This document shows, in pieces, positions 16,988 through 25,997 of a DNA stretch of 64,000 nucleotides. The notes beneath the pieces are model-generated. The model saw only the letters and a list, made by a program, of their open reading frames with translations, did no database searches and had not been told where the DNA came from. Numbering within the stretch: the first letter of the stretch is position 1; every line of letters begins with the position of its first letter. Made by a program: the position numbers and the translations under genes. Origin of the DNA: Candidatus Aminicenantota bacterium (GTDB taxonomy: Bacteria > Acidobacteriota > Aminicenantia > UBA2199); the NCBI GenBank assembly GCA_026393835.1, contig JAPKZK010000146.1, positions 18,835 through 82,834 of the forward strand, read 5' to 3'.

Positions 16988-17985
16988 ACAAATTCAAAAT
17001 AACCGGAATTATTATCGCTGTCCTGGTGGTTATTTTTCTCATGATGGGGCCCTATTTCGTCGTGGAAGAGGGGGAAATGGCAATTGTTACACGTTTCGGT
17101 GAAATTATACAAACTGAAACCTCTGCGGGCTTGAAGTTTAAGATGCCCCTCATGGATCAAGTACAAAAATTTCCCAAAAAAATTCAATCATGGGACGGTG
17201 AAGCCCAGCGGTTTCCCACCCAGGAGAACCAATTGATATGGGTGGACTTCACGGCGCGCTGGAAGATCGTAAACCCGAAATTGTTTTATGAATCATTGGG
17301 CTCGATTACCCAGGCCCATTCCCGGTTGGATGACGTGGTCAATTCCAGCGCCAGGGATATCATTGCGGTAAACCCCCTGCGCGAATCGGTACGCAACTCT
17401 GACCTTATTAATCAAATCGAACGAAAAGATGTCTACCGTACCGCTCAATCCGCCGAGGTTGCCGGTACTGAAGATAGTGAAATGTCGTCGAAAATCAATA
17501 CGTTTACCAAAATCACCTACGAACCGATTGCCAAAGGTCGTGAAAAACTGTCGGCGGAAATGCTGGCTTCGGCCAGGAAAATCACCGATACGTACGGCAT
17601 CGAACTGATCGATGTGATTATTCGGCAAATCAAGTATTCGGACGATATCACCCAGAACGTGTACACGCAAATGATCAAAGAGAGAAACCAGATCGCCCGC
17701 GCTTTCCGCTCGGACGGCGAGGGTGAGAAAGCCATCTGGCTGGGGAAAATGGATAAAGAGCTGAAAACGATCCAATCCGAGGCGGAAAGACAGGCCAAAG
17801 AGTTCAAAGCCGCGGCGGATAGGGAAGCCCTGAATATCCGGAACAAAGCCTACAGCCAGGACGCTGAATTCGCCGATTTCTGGATGGCGCTGGACCAGTA
17901 TGAAAAGCAGTTGCCCAAAATGAAAAAAATCCTCAGCACCGATTTCGAGTTCTTCAAATATCTTTACAAAAAATCAGGCAAATAA
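16984..17985 (+). CDS. hflC: SPFH/band 7 protein, HflC-like
   Basis: This 333-aa partner of the preceding gene has an N-terminal helix (about 5-25), an SPFH domain (YFVVEEGEMAIVTRFGEI ... AGLKFKMPLMD), then a coiled coil (REKLSAEMLASARKITDTYGIELIDVIIRQIKY), which is the HflC signature region. Start and stop overlap by ATGA with hflK, the standard arrangement. Its stop lies 8 nt from the convergent SDR gene. Confidence 0.9.
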   Translation: MNKFKITGIIIAVLVVIFLMMGPYFVVEEGEMAIVTRFGEIIQTETSAGLKFKMPLMDQVQKFPKKIQSWDGEAQRFPTQENQLIWVDFTARWKIVNPKLFYESLGSITQAHSRLDDVVNSSARDIIAVNPLRESVRNSDLINQIERKDVYRTAQSAEVAGTEDSEMSSKINTFTKITYEPIAKGREKLSAEMLASARKITDTYGIELIDVIIRQIKYSDDITQNVYTQMIKERNQIARAFRSDGEGEKAIWLGKMDKELKTIQSEAERQAKEFKAAADREALNIRNKAYSQDAEFADFWMALDQYEKQLPKMKKILSTDFEFFKYLYKKSGK

Positions 17986-17992
17986 GATCGAA

Positions 17993-18784
17993 TTACATAA
18001 GGCCTTTGTACATGCCGCCGTCCATGAGGATGATTTCGCCGGTGATATAGGAGGCATGTTCCGAGGCCAGGAATGCGCAAAGCGCCCCGAAATCGGCAGG
18101 GGCGCCGATCTTTTTAGCCGGGATGACTTCGAGTACCGCTTCCAGGGCCTTCTCATAGGATATGCCTTCTTTTTTAGAGCGGGCTTCCAATAGTTGTTTC
18201 ACCCGTTCGGTCATGATATAACCGGGCGCCAGCACGTTGGCCGTAATATTTAAAATGGCCACTTCAAGGGCAAGGCTTTTGATATACGCTGTCACGCCCA
18301 CCCGCGATACATTGGAAAGAGCGAGAGTAGGAATGGGTTGTTTCACGGTCACGGAAGTGGAAGCCAATATTCGACCCCATTGTTGTTGTTTCATCAGTGG
18401 TAAGAAAGCGTTTACCAGGTTAATGGTGCTGATCAAATTTAAATCCAGGGCTTTTTTGTAATCTTCGCCGGTGAAAGCTTCAACTTTCCCGGGTGGGGGG
18501 CCGCCGGCGTTGGTAAACAGGATATGGCAGGCCCCGAAATGTTCGATTACTTTTTCTTTTAATGATGTGATGCCGGTTGGATCCGTGACATCGCATACAA
18601 CCGGTAATACATCGACGTGGTGGGTAGTTTTTAGATATTGGGCGGTTTCGTCGATGCGGGTTTTGTCGCGTGAGCAGATGGCCAGGTTGACGCCTTCGGC
18701 GGCCAGGGCTTCGGCGACGGCTTTTCCCAACCCCTTGCTGGCGGCGGCGACAACCGCGATTTTGTTTCTAATCTTTAAGTCCAT
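17993..18784 (-). CDS. SDR family protein with substituted catalytic residues
   Basis: This 263-aa protein has the SDR dinucleotide-binding motif (AAASKGLGKAVA, about 13-24), NAGG (92-95) and a C-terminal PGYIMTERV segment like FabG-type reductases. The catalytic Ser is present (Ser144). At the canonical +13 and +17 positions, where Tyr and Lys are expected, it has Ser157 and Arg161. It may be an atypical dehydrogenase or a non-catalytic binder. A strong AAGGAGG precedes the ATG. A REP-like element separates it from the upstream dus gene. Confidence 0.85.
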   Translation of the reverse strand: MDLKIRNKIAVVAAASKGLGKAVAEALAAEGVNLAICSRDKTRIDETAQYLKTTHHVDVLPVVCDVTDPTGITSLKEKVIEHFGACHILFTNAGGPPPGKVEAFTGEDYKKALDLNLISTINLVNAFLPLMKQQQWGRILASTSVTVKQPIPTLALSNVSRVGVTAYIKSLALEVAILNITANVLAPGYIMTERVKQLLEARSKKEGISYEKALEAVLEVIPAKKIGAPADFGALCAFLASEHASYITGEIILMDGGMYKGLM

Positions 18785-18803
18785 AAATACCTCCTTGGTC
18801 TAT

Positions 18804-18930
18804 AGCCTCCGGCGGACAGAAACCTTTTCGAGAAAAGGTTTCTGGACTTCCCAAAGCTTTTGTTTAGTTAGAAGTTTTGTGGGGGTCCAGGGGGCGGTTT
18901 TTCAAAAGAGCCCCCTGGCCGCCGGAGGCT
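18804..18930. repeat. Composite REP-like element with inverted ends
   Basis: The 127-bp element is bounded by AGCCTCCGGCGG (18804-18815) and its exact inverse CCGCCGGAGGCT (18919-18930). It contains two hairpins: AGAAACCTTTTC with GAAAAGGTTTCT, and a CCAGGGGGC / GCCCCCTGG-like stem. The right half matches the element at 9622-9678. The last base is also the last base of the dus stop codon. No transposase frame is present, so it is a non-autonomous or structural repeat. Confidence 0.75.
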
Positions 18931-19871
18931 TATCTTATTTCATCTAAATTCATTTCCAACAAATGCCTTTTAGCCTCTTCAAAAGTAGTCGCGGCATGGA
19001 CACTGGACCTGATCTTCTTACAGCCGATGCGGCCTGAAAATAAAAACCGCGCAAACGCTTTCGCCCGCGACAACTGCAACCTGGGCGGGTAATACTCCCG
19101 GATCAACTCCAATAACCGGTTAATACTCCATTTCAGGTCCATATCGCCGGCCGGCGCGCCGGCAATTTCCGCGAAGATCAATGGGTTCCTTATCGCGCCC
19201 CTGCCAATCATAACCGCATCGACAATGTCCAACTTCTCTTTTGCCGACGCCGCCGTGAGAATATCGCCGTTACCGATCAAGACAGTCTTTACCTGCTCCC
19301 GGACAAGCGGAGCATATTCCCACCGCGCCTGCCCCTTGTAGCCGTCGGACTTCAAACGGAAATGCACCGAAATCGCATCCGCACCCTCCTGGTCCAGGAT
19401 GCGGGCAATTTCGATAACATTAACCTCGTTAAAGCCCAACCGGATTTTGACGGTCACCGGCAGCGAGATATTCTTCTTTAAATCTCTTACGATGGCGGCC
19501 GCGCGGGCCGGGTCTTTTAACAGCGCGGCCCCGGAACCCCTGCGCACCACTTTGGGAACCGGGCAGCCCATGTTGATATCAATGCCGCTGTACCCCGTTT
19601 CATTTTCAATATACTTTGCCGCCTCCACCAACGGTCCGGGCTCGGAACCGAAAAGCTGCACAAATTGCGGGGTCTTGAAATCGAAAAGCTTGATCATATC
19701 CATCGTCCGCATTTGTTTTCTCCACAGTCCCTCGACGGAGATCATTTCCGTGACGAGGAAACCCGTATACCCCATCTCATCCATCAGTTTGCGGTAGGCA
19801 ATATCGGTAAAAGAGGCCATGGGGGCAGGCATGGCCCTGTATTTTATTTCTAAGTTTCCAATCTTCATCAT
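18930..19871 (-). CDS. dus: tRNA-dihydrouridine synthase
   Basis: This 313-aa FMN-dependent enzyme reduces uridines in the tRNA D-loop. Visible family features are APMASFTDIAYR near the N-terminus, the catalytic Cys103 in NMGCPVPKVVRRGSGAAL, KIRLGF (substrate/FMN region), and GNGDILTAASA followed by VMIGRGAIRNP at the phosphate-binding end. The length and C-terminal helical domain fit the DusB-like group; I would not assign the exact subclass. It is transcribed toward the SDR gene with a 145-bp gap filled by the REP-like element. Confidence 0.92.
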   Translation of the reverse strand: MMKIGNLEIKYRAMPAPMASFTDIAYRKLMDEMGYTGFLVTEMISVEGLWRKQMRTMDMIKLFDFKTPQFVQLFGSEPGPLVEAAKYIENETGYSGIDINMGCPVPKVVRRGSGAALLKDPARAAAIVRDLKKNISLPVTVKIRLGFNEVNVIEIARILDQEGADAISVHFRLKSDGYKGQARWEYAPLVREQVKTVLIGNGDILTAASAKEKLDIVDAVMIGRGAIRNPLIFAEIAGAPAGDMDLKWSINRLLELIREYYPPRLQLSRAKAFARFLFSGRIGCKKIRSSVHAATTFEEAKRHLLEMNLDEIR

Positions 19872-19957
19872 TTTTTTAACCTGGAATTCAGCGTCTGAAT
19901 AAATATTAATCCTTGCATTATACCATTTTTGTCTTGTTTCTGGTAGAATAAAGGGAC

Positions 19958-20935
19958 ATGAGCAATATAAGAAAAATTTTACTCCTGGTGGCCATATTAA
20001 TCGTGTTAATCATCATCGATATAACCGGGTATATGCTTATCGAGCGGGCCAATTTTCCCGACGCCCTTTATATGACCGTCATCAGCATTACCACCGTGGG
20101 CTACAGGGAGGTATTCGAATTATCGCCCCATGGGAAACTATTCACCATATGGGTTATTATCAGCGGCCTGGGAACTTTCTTTTTAATGGCCGGCAGGATT
20201 GCGGAAAGCGCTTTTGAAGGGAATGTCAGGCGTATCCTGGGGAGACGTAAAATGAAAAGTTTATTACAATTGAAGGATCACATAATCGTTGCCGGTTTCG
20301 GCGTGATGGGTGAGCAGGTGTGCCGGGAACTGGCCAAAACAAAACTCAAATTTGTGGTTATCGAAAACAATAAAGAGCGCTTTGCCAATGCCGAGGAAAG
20401 GGGGTATGAAGTAATGAATGCCAACGCCACGGATGAGGCCATGCTGAAACTGATCAGCGTGGAAAAAGCCAGGACGTTTATATCCCTGCTCTCTTCGGAC
20501 GCGGATAATGTATTTACCGTGATGACGGCCCGGGAAATGAACCCATCGATTTATATTATAACCCGCGCCATGGACGCCGCCAATCAAAAGAAACTGTATA
20601 AAATCGGGGCCGATAGGGTTATTGCGCCCTATGAACTCAGTTCTCGCCGGATCGTTAATACAGTGTTAAGACCCAACGTGGTGGATTTTATCGATGTCAT
20701 GGTTTTTGGGCCCAATATGGCGCTCTCCATCGAAGAAATAACCGTGCAAGAGGGGTCCCCTTTTGCCGGCAAGGAAATCAAAGAATCCGGGTTGCGGCAG
20801 AAATATAATATTATTATTATCGCCATCAAGCGGAGGGAAGAGATGTTTTTCAATCCTTCCCCCGATCACCGGATACTCCCCGGGGATATTTTAATCCTGG
20901 TGGGAGAAAAAGAAAAATTGCTGAGTATATATTGA
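19958..20935 (+). CDS. Two-helix potassium channel with RCK (TrkA-N/TrkA-C) domains
   Basis: The N-terminus has two transmembrane helices flanking a pore with selectivity filter TTVGYRE (45-51), close to the TVGYG/D filter of MthK-type channels. A cytoplasmic RCK domain follows with the Rossmann motif GFGVMG (113-118). A TrkA-C domain ends the protein (SPFAGKEIKESGLRQKY ... PGDILILVG). It is a ligand-gated K+ channel by family. The third filter glycine is followed by Tyr-Arg instead of Tyr-Gly/Asp, a modest departure. Confidence 0.9.
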   Translation: MSNIRKILLLVAILIVLIIIDITGYMLIERANFPDALYMTVISITTVGYREVFELSPHGKLFTIWVIISGLGTFFLMAGRIAESAFEGNVRRILGRRKMKSLLQLKDHIIVAGFGVMGEQVCRELAKTKLKFVVIENNKERFANAEERGYEVMNANATDEAMLKLISVEKARTFISLLSSDADNVFTVMTAREMNPSIYIITRAMDAANQKKLYKIGADRVIAPYELSSRRIVNTVLRPNVVDFIDVMVFGPNMALSIEEITVQEGSPFAGKEIKESGLRQKYNIIIIAIKRREEMFFNPSPDHRILPGDILILVGEKEKLLSIY

Positions 20936-21094
20936 GCGACGCCGCGATAATTCACGCGGTGGGGGTTTAAGGGGGCAAAACGCTTGCGCCGGTCGACTCC
21001 TCGCTTGCGCTAACTGAGCGAGGCCTTGCGCTATTTGTCTCAGGGGCATCGGATTTCGTGTCAGTGTCTTCCAGGGAGGGGAGAGAGATGTTCC

Positions 21095-21184
21095 CAGCGC
21101 TATATTTCCAGATATGAAAAAGGCGTGGCTATTCCATCAGTGGATCGTTTTTTAAAACTATTCGAAGCATTACTCCCCGCTTGA
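21095..21184 (+). pseudogene. Remnant of an Xre-type HTH gene
   Basis: The frame reads QRYISRYEKGVAIPSVDRFLKL... and stops after LLPA. This matches the C-terminal half of an HTH_3/Cro-CI domain (iSryErG...Psl..l..l). No start or first helix is in frame upstream, so this is a degraded fragment within the 720-bp intergenic stretch between the channel and S46 peptidase genes. The rest of that stretch is low-complexity and non-coding apart from the promoter at 21584. Confidence 0.45.
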
Positions 21185-21583
21185 GTGTCCGCCCGTTTAC
21201 AATCACCTTTTTTTGGCGTATTTTGCGTGTTTCGCGGGCCTGTTTTTGTTTTGAGTTTTAAATATTTGAATTTGGGGTTTGTTTGTAATTTGTGGCTTGT
21301 AATTTGTGGTTTCCCGGCGAGCCAAGCATTTTTGGTTCCGGCTCGACCGGGTTATGGCGATTATGTGACATTCAAATAATTGCCCCCAGGTGTTTCAAAG
21401 AGAGGGCAAAATTTGTCCGTCCCCAATCCTTCCCCCACATGATATCCTGGAATATAAACCCCATAACAACTTCCCTCTGTCCCCGGCAAAGCAAATCCAT
21501 CGGTATGTAAGGGTGGGGTCTTCCAGCGGCTGTTAATGTACCAAATAATAGTAAAGATTTATAAAAGTTTACCTTCTTTTTAT

Positions 21584-21612
21584 TTGACTATCCCGCCTAA
21601 ATCAGGTAAAAT
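21584..21612 (+). promoter_or_regulatory. Sigma70-type promoter of the S46 peptidase gene
   Basis: TTGACT (21584-21589), a 17-bp spacer and TAAAAT (21607-21612). The AAAGGAGAT ribosome-binding site and ATG at 21654 follow a leader of about 35 nt. Confidence 0.65.
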
Positions 21613-21653
21613 TTTTTTTCAATGTAACAATAATTATTAAAAGGAGATCAACC

Positions 21654-23828
21654 ATGAAACGTACAATTTGTTTCGGTTTAATGCTTATTATATCTTTAAC
21701 ATTCTCGGCTTTTAACCTTAAAGCGGAAGAAGGAATGTATCCCTTAAGCGAAATCAATAAATTGGACCTCCGGTCCATGGGGTTTCAACTGGAAGCCGCC
21801 GAATTGTATAACCCGCAGGGCGTTAGTTTGATCGACGCCATTATCGATTTAGGGGGCTGCAGCGCCTCGTTCGTTTCAGCGGACGGGCTGATATTGACCA
21901 ATTACCACTGCGCTTTCGGGGCCATCCAGGGAGTAACTACCCCGGAAAACGACTACTTCCGCGACGGGTTCCTGGCCCGCAGCCGGTCGGAAGAAGTGGA
22001 AGCTAAAAATTATACCGTACGGATCATCGAATCGTACCGGGATGTATCCGGCGAAGTTTTAAGCGCATTGAAAAAAAATATGACCCATACTCAACGGGCC
22101 AAAGCGATCGAAGAAAAAATGAAACGCATCGTCACCGCCGTCGAGAAAAAGAGTCCCGGCACCAACGCCGAAGTAGCGGAGATGTTCCAGGGCAAGACCT
22201 ATGTATTGTTTATTTACCGTTATATCAAAGATGTACGGTTAGTATATGCGCCGCCCCGTTCCGTCGGCGAATTCGGCGGCGAGCCGGACAATTGGATGTG
22301 GCCCCGTCACACCGGGGATTTTGCCTTTATGCGCGCCTATGTAGCGCCGGACGGTTCTACCGCCGTTTACGCCCCGAATAATGCGCCGTTTCACCCCAAA
22401 AAATACCTGTGCGTCGCCCCGGAAGGCGTCCAGGCCGAAGATTTCGTCTTTATCCTGGGGTATCCCGGTACAACCCGCCGGCATAATACTTCCCATTTCC
22501 TGGCCTATGAAGAAGAAGTACGCATGCCTTTTGTAGTAGACCTATTCGATTGGATTATTAAATTAAAAGAAAAAATGAGCCAACTGGACCGCGCCACTGC
22601 CATCAAGCTTTCCGCTTCTCTCAAGGGCCTCTGGAATAACGTGATACGGTCCAGGGGACAATTGAAGGGCTTGAAAAATCTCAACCTGGCGGAAAAACGC
22701 CTGGAGAAAGAGAAAGCACTCCAGGAATTCATCGTCGCCGACCCTACCAGGCAGAAAAAGTACGGGAAACTGCTGGACGATATTAAAGGCGTCTACGATG
22801 AGAAAAGGGTAAACGCCGGTTTTAATCTAACCGTGGAATACCTGGTCGGTTCCAGGACCACCACCATGTTGAGTACGGCCTTTAAAATCTATTTGGCCGC
22901 TTGTGAACGGCAGAAAAAAGATACGGAACGGGAAGAAGATTATATGGACCGTAATTTCGACCGTACTTTAAAGCGGGTGGAAATGGATTTGAGAAACTAT
23001 TACGAACCCGCGGACAAAGCAATATTAAAAGAGATACTAATGCGGGCGGCCGGGCTCAAAGGGGAGCAGCGGATACCGGCAGTGCAGGGTATTATCGAAA
23101 ATAACGATCCGGGGAAAGCCATTGATGCTTTTGTCGAAAAAGCTTACAGCGAGACAAAACTAAATGATCCGGCGGTAGTGAAGGGATTATTTAAAAAATC
23201 CCAACAGGAGTTGCAGGCCATGACCGACCCCTTTATTACACTTGCCCGTGGGCTATATCCTTCCTTCCGGGCAATGAAGGACGCAGAAAAGCGGGAGAAG
23301 GGGATTCTTGATCCCCTGTTGGCGCAGTTGATCGATGTTAAAAAGGAGTTTATCGGAAAGGATTTTATCCCGGACGCCAACAGTACGTTTCGGTTGACTT
23401 TCGGTAGAGTTCGGGGGTATTCCCCGTCGGATGCGGTGCGCATGCTTCCGTTTACCACGTTGACCGGGGTGGTGGAGAAGCATAATGCACACAATGGTCA
23501 GGACCCTTTTACCGCGCCCCGGAAGTTGATAGACCTCCTGGCTGCAAAAGATTTCGGACGATTCAGGCACGCGGGGTTGGATGATGTGCCCGTGGCCATG
23601 CTTTATAACATGGACACCACGGGTGGAAATTCCGGCAGCCCGGTGTTGAATGCGAAGGGACAATTAGTGGGTCTTAATTTCGACCGGGTTTTTGAGGCCA
23701 CCATTAATGATTATGCCTGGGATGAATCATATAGTCGTTCCATTGGGGTAGACATTCGCTATGTCTTGTGGTTCCTTGAAAAGTTCAGCGCCGTCGATTA
23801 CCTATTAAAAGAGATGGGCGTTCTCTAA
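21654..23828 (+). CDS. S46 family dipeptidyl-peptidase, DPP11-like
   Basis: This 724-aa exported peptidase has an N-terminal signal peptide (cleavage near 25). It has a chymotrypsin-type catalytic triad: His85 in LTNYHC, Asp222 in PRHTGDF and Ser660 in TGGNSGSP, with a large helical insert between. S46 enzymes remove N-terminal dipeptides in the periplasm. Residue 678, 18 after the catalytic Ser, is Arg (NFDR). In characterised family members, Arg at this offset goes with Asp/Glu specificity (DPP11) and Gly with hydrophobic specificity (DPP7). The enzyme is therefore predicted to release Xaa-Asp/Glu dipeptides. Confidence 0.92.
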   Translation: MKRTICFGLMLIISLTFSAFNLKAEEGMYPLSEINKLDLRSMGFQLEAAELYNPQGVSLIDAIIDLGGCSASFVSADGLILTNYHCAFGAIQGVTTPENDYFRDGFLARSRSEEVEAKNYTVRIIESYRDVSGEVLSALKKNMTHTQRAKAIEEKMKRIVTAVEKKSPGTNAEVAEMFQGKTYVLFIYRYIKDVRLVYAPPRSVGEFGGEPDNWMWPRHTGDFAFMRAYVAPDGSTAVYAPNNAPFHPKKYLCVAPEGVQAEDFVFILGYPGTTRRHNTSHFLAYEEEVRMPFVVDLFDWIIKLKEKMSQLDRATAIKLSASLKGLWNNVIRSRGQLKGLKNLNLAEKRLEKEKALQEFIVADPTRQKKYGKLLDDIKGVYDEKRVNAGFNLTVEYLVGSRTTTMLSTAFKIYLAACERQKKDTEREEDYMDRNFDRTLKRVEMDLRNYYEPADKAILKEILMRAAGLKGEQRIPAVQGIIENNDPGKAIDAFVEKAYSETKLNDPAVVKGLFKKSQQELQAMTDPFITLARGLYPSFRAMKDAEKREKGILDPLLAQLIDVKKEFIGKDFIPDANSTFRLTFGRVRGYSPSDAVRMLPFTTLTGVVEKHNAHNGQDPFTAPRKLIDLLAAKDFGRFRHAGLDDVPVAMLYNMDTTGGNSGSPVLNAKGQLVGLNFDRVFEATINDYAWDESYSRSIGVDIRYVLWFLEKFSAVDYLLKEMGVL

Positions 23829-23852
23829 TAATAAATTTTTGGAAGTCCGAAC

Positions 23853-23879
23853 CCGCGGGCCTCGGCCCTCGGCCCGCGG
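23853..23879. terminator. GC-rich hairpin between convergent genes
   Basis: CCGCGGGCC (23853-23861) and GGCCCGCGG (23871-23879) form a 9-bp stem with a 9-nt loop, 25 nt after the S46 stop codon. There is no U-tract, so intrinsic termination is uncertain. Confidence 0.35.
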
Positions 23880-23918
23880 CGTGGGCGGCCCCTCAAACAG
23901 TTTCTTTTTCTCGCCTTC

Positions 23919-24413
23919 TCACCCTCCCGGTAAGGGAAAACGAGAGGCCAGGTACAACGGATAGTAATGAAGCTTTCGCTCACGGTTGATCTTTAAGTTG
24001 CGGGCGCTCATTATCACCCGGTAATCCGGGGAATACTTCCCGGCAAAGACATTCAAACTCTTGGACTTTGTTACCCCGCCGCTCTTTACCTCGATGGGAA
24101 GCAACTTACCTTCGATTTCCCGCAGGAATTCTACCTCAGCCGTGGTTTCCCGCCAACAAAAAAGCTCCCCGGCGCCGGAACCGGTAAATTCCTGCGCCGC
24201 GAAATTCTCAGCAAAATACCCTTTGTAAGTCCCATAATCATAATCAAGAATTATTTTCGGCGCCCATTGGCTGACGGCCCCCAAAATCCCCACATCAAAA
24301 AAATACAATTTAAAAGAGTTCTCATCCTTAAATGCGCTCAACGGAAGACACGCTTTATCGATGATATTCCGTTTCATTCTGGGAATAATACACTGGTTTG
24401 TGAAAAAATGCAA
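23919..24413 (-). pseudogene. C-terminal remnant of an AAA ATPase with DUF4143 domain
   Basis: The 164-aa frame begins with RNIIDKACLPLSAFKDENSF, then KLYFFDVGILGAVSQW, and later AEVEFLREIEGKLLPIEVKSG. These are the junction and PD-(D/E)XK-like C-terminal part of the common ATPase-DUF4143 family, normally about 400-450 aa. The N-terminal ATPase with its Walker motifs is absent; upstream sequence does not encode it. The fragment probably is not functional on its own. Confidence 0.7.
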
Positions 24414-24676
24414 GGAATAATTCCAGGATTTGTGAAAAAATCAAAGGAAAACGCCTCTAGCCCTTACCTGGGGCGCCCGGTTGGGTTAGACTGAAGGAAA
24501 GAGCGGAAGCGCGGAAGAGATAGTCACAGCCGCGGACGAATACGGACGGGCACGGACCGTGATGTATAAAACATGAATCGGGTGAACCGGCGACATTTTT
24601 CAATTCTTCCCTTGAAATCTTTCTCGGATTATGTTATTGATTTCTTTTAAGAACATCGCGGTGCAAATTAATTAAT

Positions 24677-25411
24677 ATGAGCATGAGAATTAAATTTAAA
24701 CAATGGCTTTTCCAGGATATGCCGCAGGCAGCCGCCTGGGATGAATGGCAAGATTGGGAAGATAATGCCCGAAAAAACAAGATACGTTGGTTCCTGGCAG
24801 ACACCTTTCCGTTTTGGTGCTGGAAAACCTTTGTCATGCCTATTGAAAAAATAAAGTCCTGGTTCCGTTATCGCACGGTTGATCGATATCACATCATCAA
24901 GACAACGTTAAAGCCCGGATACTATGATATGGATACATGTCTACTTTATGCCATGTTCGATATGCTTGCGGATTTCGTGGAAGTTGAAAAAGCCTGGATG
25001 AATGTTGTGTTTACAAAGCGGAAACCCTGGAGCGGATGGGGAAGAACCCATTGGTGGAGGAGTAGGGATGAAGGACTTGCCCACCTGGAATGGGAGATCG
25101 GTTTAGGCGACCCGAATCTCCCGGAAGAAGAAAGAAATGAACAACAGGCCAGAGATGCCCAGGAAATCAAAGATTTATACACCTGGTGGAAAGATGTGCG
25201 GCCCAATCGCCCTGATCCTGCTCAAGTCAGCGGCTGGGATAAAGTATGTGATAAGTGGAATATTTTGAGTGATAAGGATAAGTGCGAAGAAAAAGAGAGC
25301 GAGGTTGACGTCGCTCTAAAAAAACAAAATGTGCTCGAAAAAGAATATGAAGATGAAGACTCTCAAATGATGAAGCGCCTGATCGATGTCAGGAAAGCAT
25401 TGTGGACATAA
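24677..25411 (+). CDS. Hypothetical Trp-rich protein, possibly phage-related
   Basis: This 244-aa soluble protein is rich in Trp and charged residues, with YHIIKTTLKPGYYDMDTCLLYAMFDMLADFVEVE-type helices in the centre (about 75-110) and an acidic C-terminus. The central pattern reminds me of uncharacterised proteins in large phage genomes, but I cannot name the family. There is no good Shine-Dalgarno; a weak TTGAAA (24612) and TATTGA (24635) pair lies upstream. It stands between a gene remnant and repeat arrays, an accessory setting. Confidence 0.65.
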   Translation: MSMRIKFKQWLFQDMPQAAAWDEWQDWEDNARKNKIRWFLADTFPFWCWKTFVMPIEKIKSWFRYRTVDRYHIIKTTLKPGYYDMDTCLLYAMFDMLADFVEVEKAWMNVVFTKRKPWSGWGRTHWWRSRDEGLAHLEWEIGLGDPNLPEEERNEQQARDAQEIKDLYTWWKDVRPNRPDPAQVSGWDKVCDKWNILSDKDKCEEKESEVDVALKKQNVLEKEYEDEDSQMMKRLIDVRKALWT

Positions 25412-25429
25412 GAGAATCGCCGCTGTAAA

Positions 25430-25456
25430 GGGCAGACACGCAGGTCTGCCCCTACG
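25430..25456. repeat. Dispersed palindromic repeat, GGGC-N2-AC family
   Basis: GGGCAGAC, a 6-nt loop and GTCTGCCC, followed by CTACGG. The same architecture (8-bp stem, 6-nt loop, CTACGG tail) occurs at 54055-54081 inside a coding sequence. Confidence 0.65.
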
Positions 25457-25483
25457 GTTAAATGGAAAGGGTCAAGCAAAATT

Positions 25484-25511
25484 GTAGGGAACTGGCATTG
25501 CCTGTTCCTAC
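25484..25511. repeat. Diverged copy of the AGGGAACAGG palindromic repeat
   Basis: GTAGGGAACTGGC with GCCTGTTCCTAC, related to the copies at 3932-3960 and 53630-53656 but with mismatches in the stem. Confidence 0.55.
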
Positions 25512-25650
25512 GGGGTATTTGAGGCATTTGAAAGAACAGGCGGCGCCGGTTCTCTACCAATTTGCGTCCTGCGCAATACCTTTTCGGATAACCTCTTGCT
25601 ATAACAATCCCTCCTGCCTGGCAAGAAATTAGACCTTTTTTAGATGAAGG

Positions 25651-25990
25651 TTTCATCCCCGGAGCATAAGGTGGTCATCTCCGTAGATTAAAGTTTCATA
25701 TCCGGAGCATAAGGTGATCATCTCTGTAGATTAAAGTTTCATCTCCGGAGTATAAGGTGGTCATCTCCGTAGATTAAATTTTAATCCCCGGGGCATAGGG
25801 CGGTCATCTCCGTAGATTAAAATTTCATCTCTGGAGATGAAGGTGGTCATATCCATAGATTAAAGTTTCATCTCTGAAGCATAAGGTTTCATCTGCGTAG
25901 ATTAAAGTTTTATATCGAGAGTATAAGGTGGTCATCTCTGGAGATTAAAGTTTCACCTCTGGAGATGAAGGTTTCATCACTAGAGTAGAC
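25651..25990. repeat. Tandem array of about 16 palindromic units, alternating 21/22-bp spacing
   Basis: Units centre on TTCATCTCCGGAGATGAA, an 18-bp palindrome, in degenerate copies. The CATC (or equivalent) steps from 25654 to 25975 are mostly alternately 22 and 21 bp, falling to 21 bp near the end. Two unit flavours alternate (AGATTAAAGTTTCATC and CATAAGGTGGTCATC), giving a 43-bp higher-order repeat. The array is non-coding by start-site evidence and lies left of the nucleotidyltransferase pair. Confidence 0.9.
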
Positions 25991-25997
25991 CGGGTAT

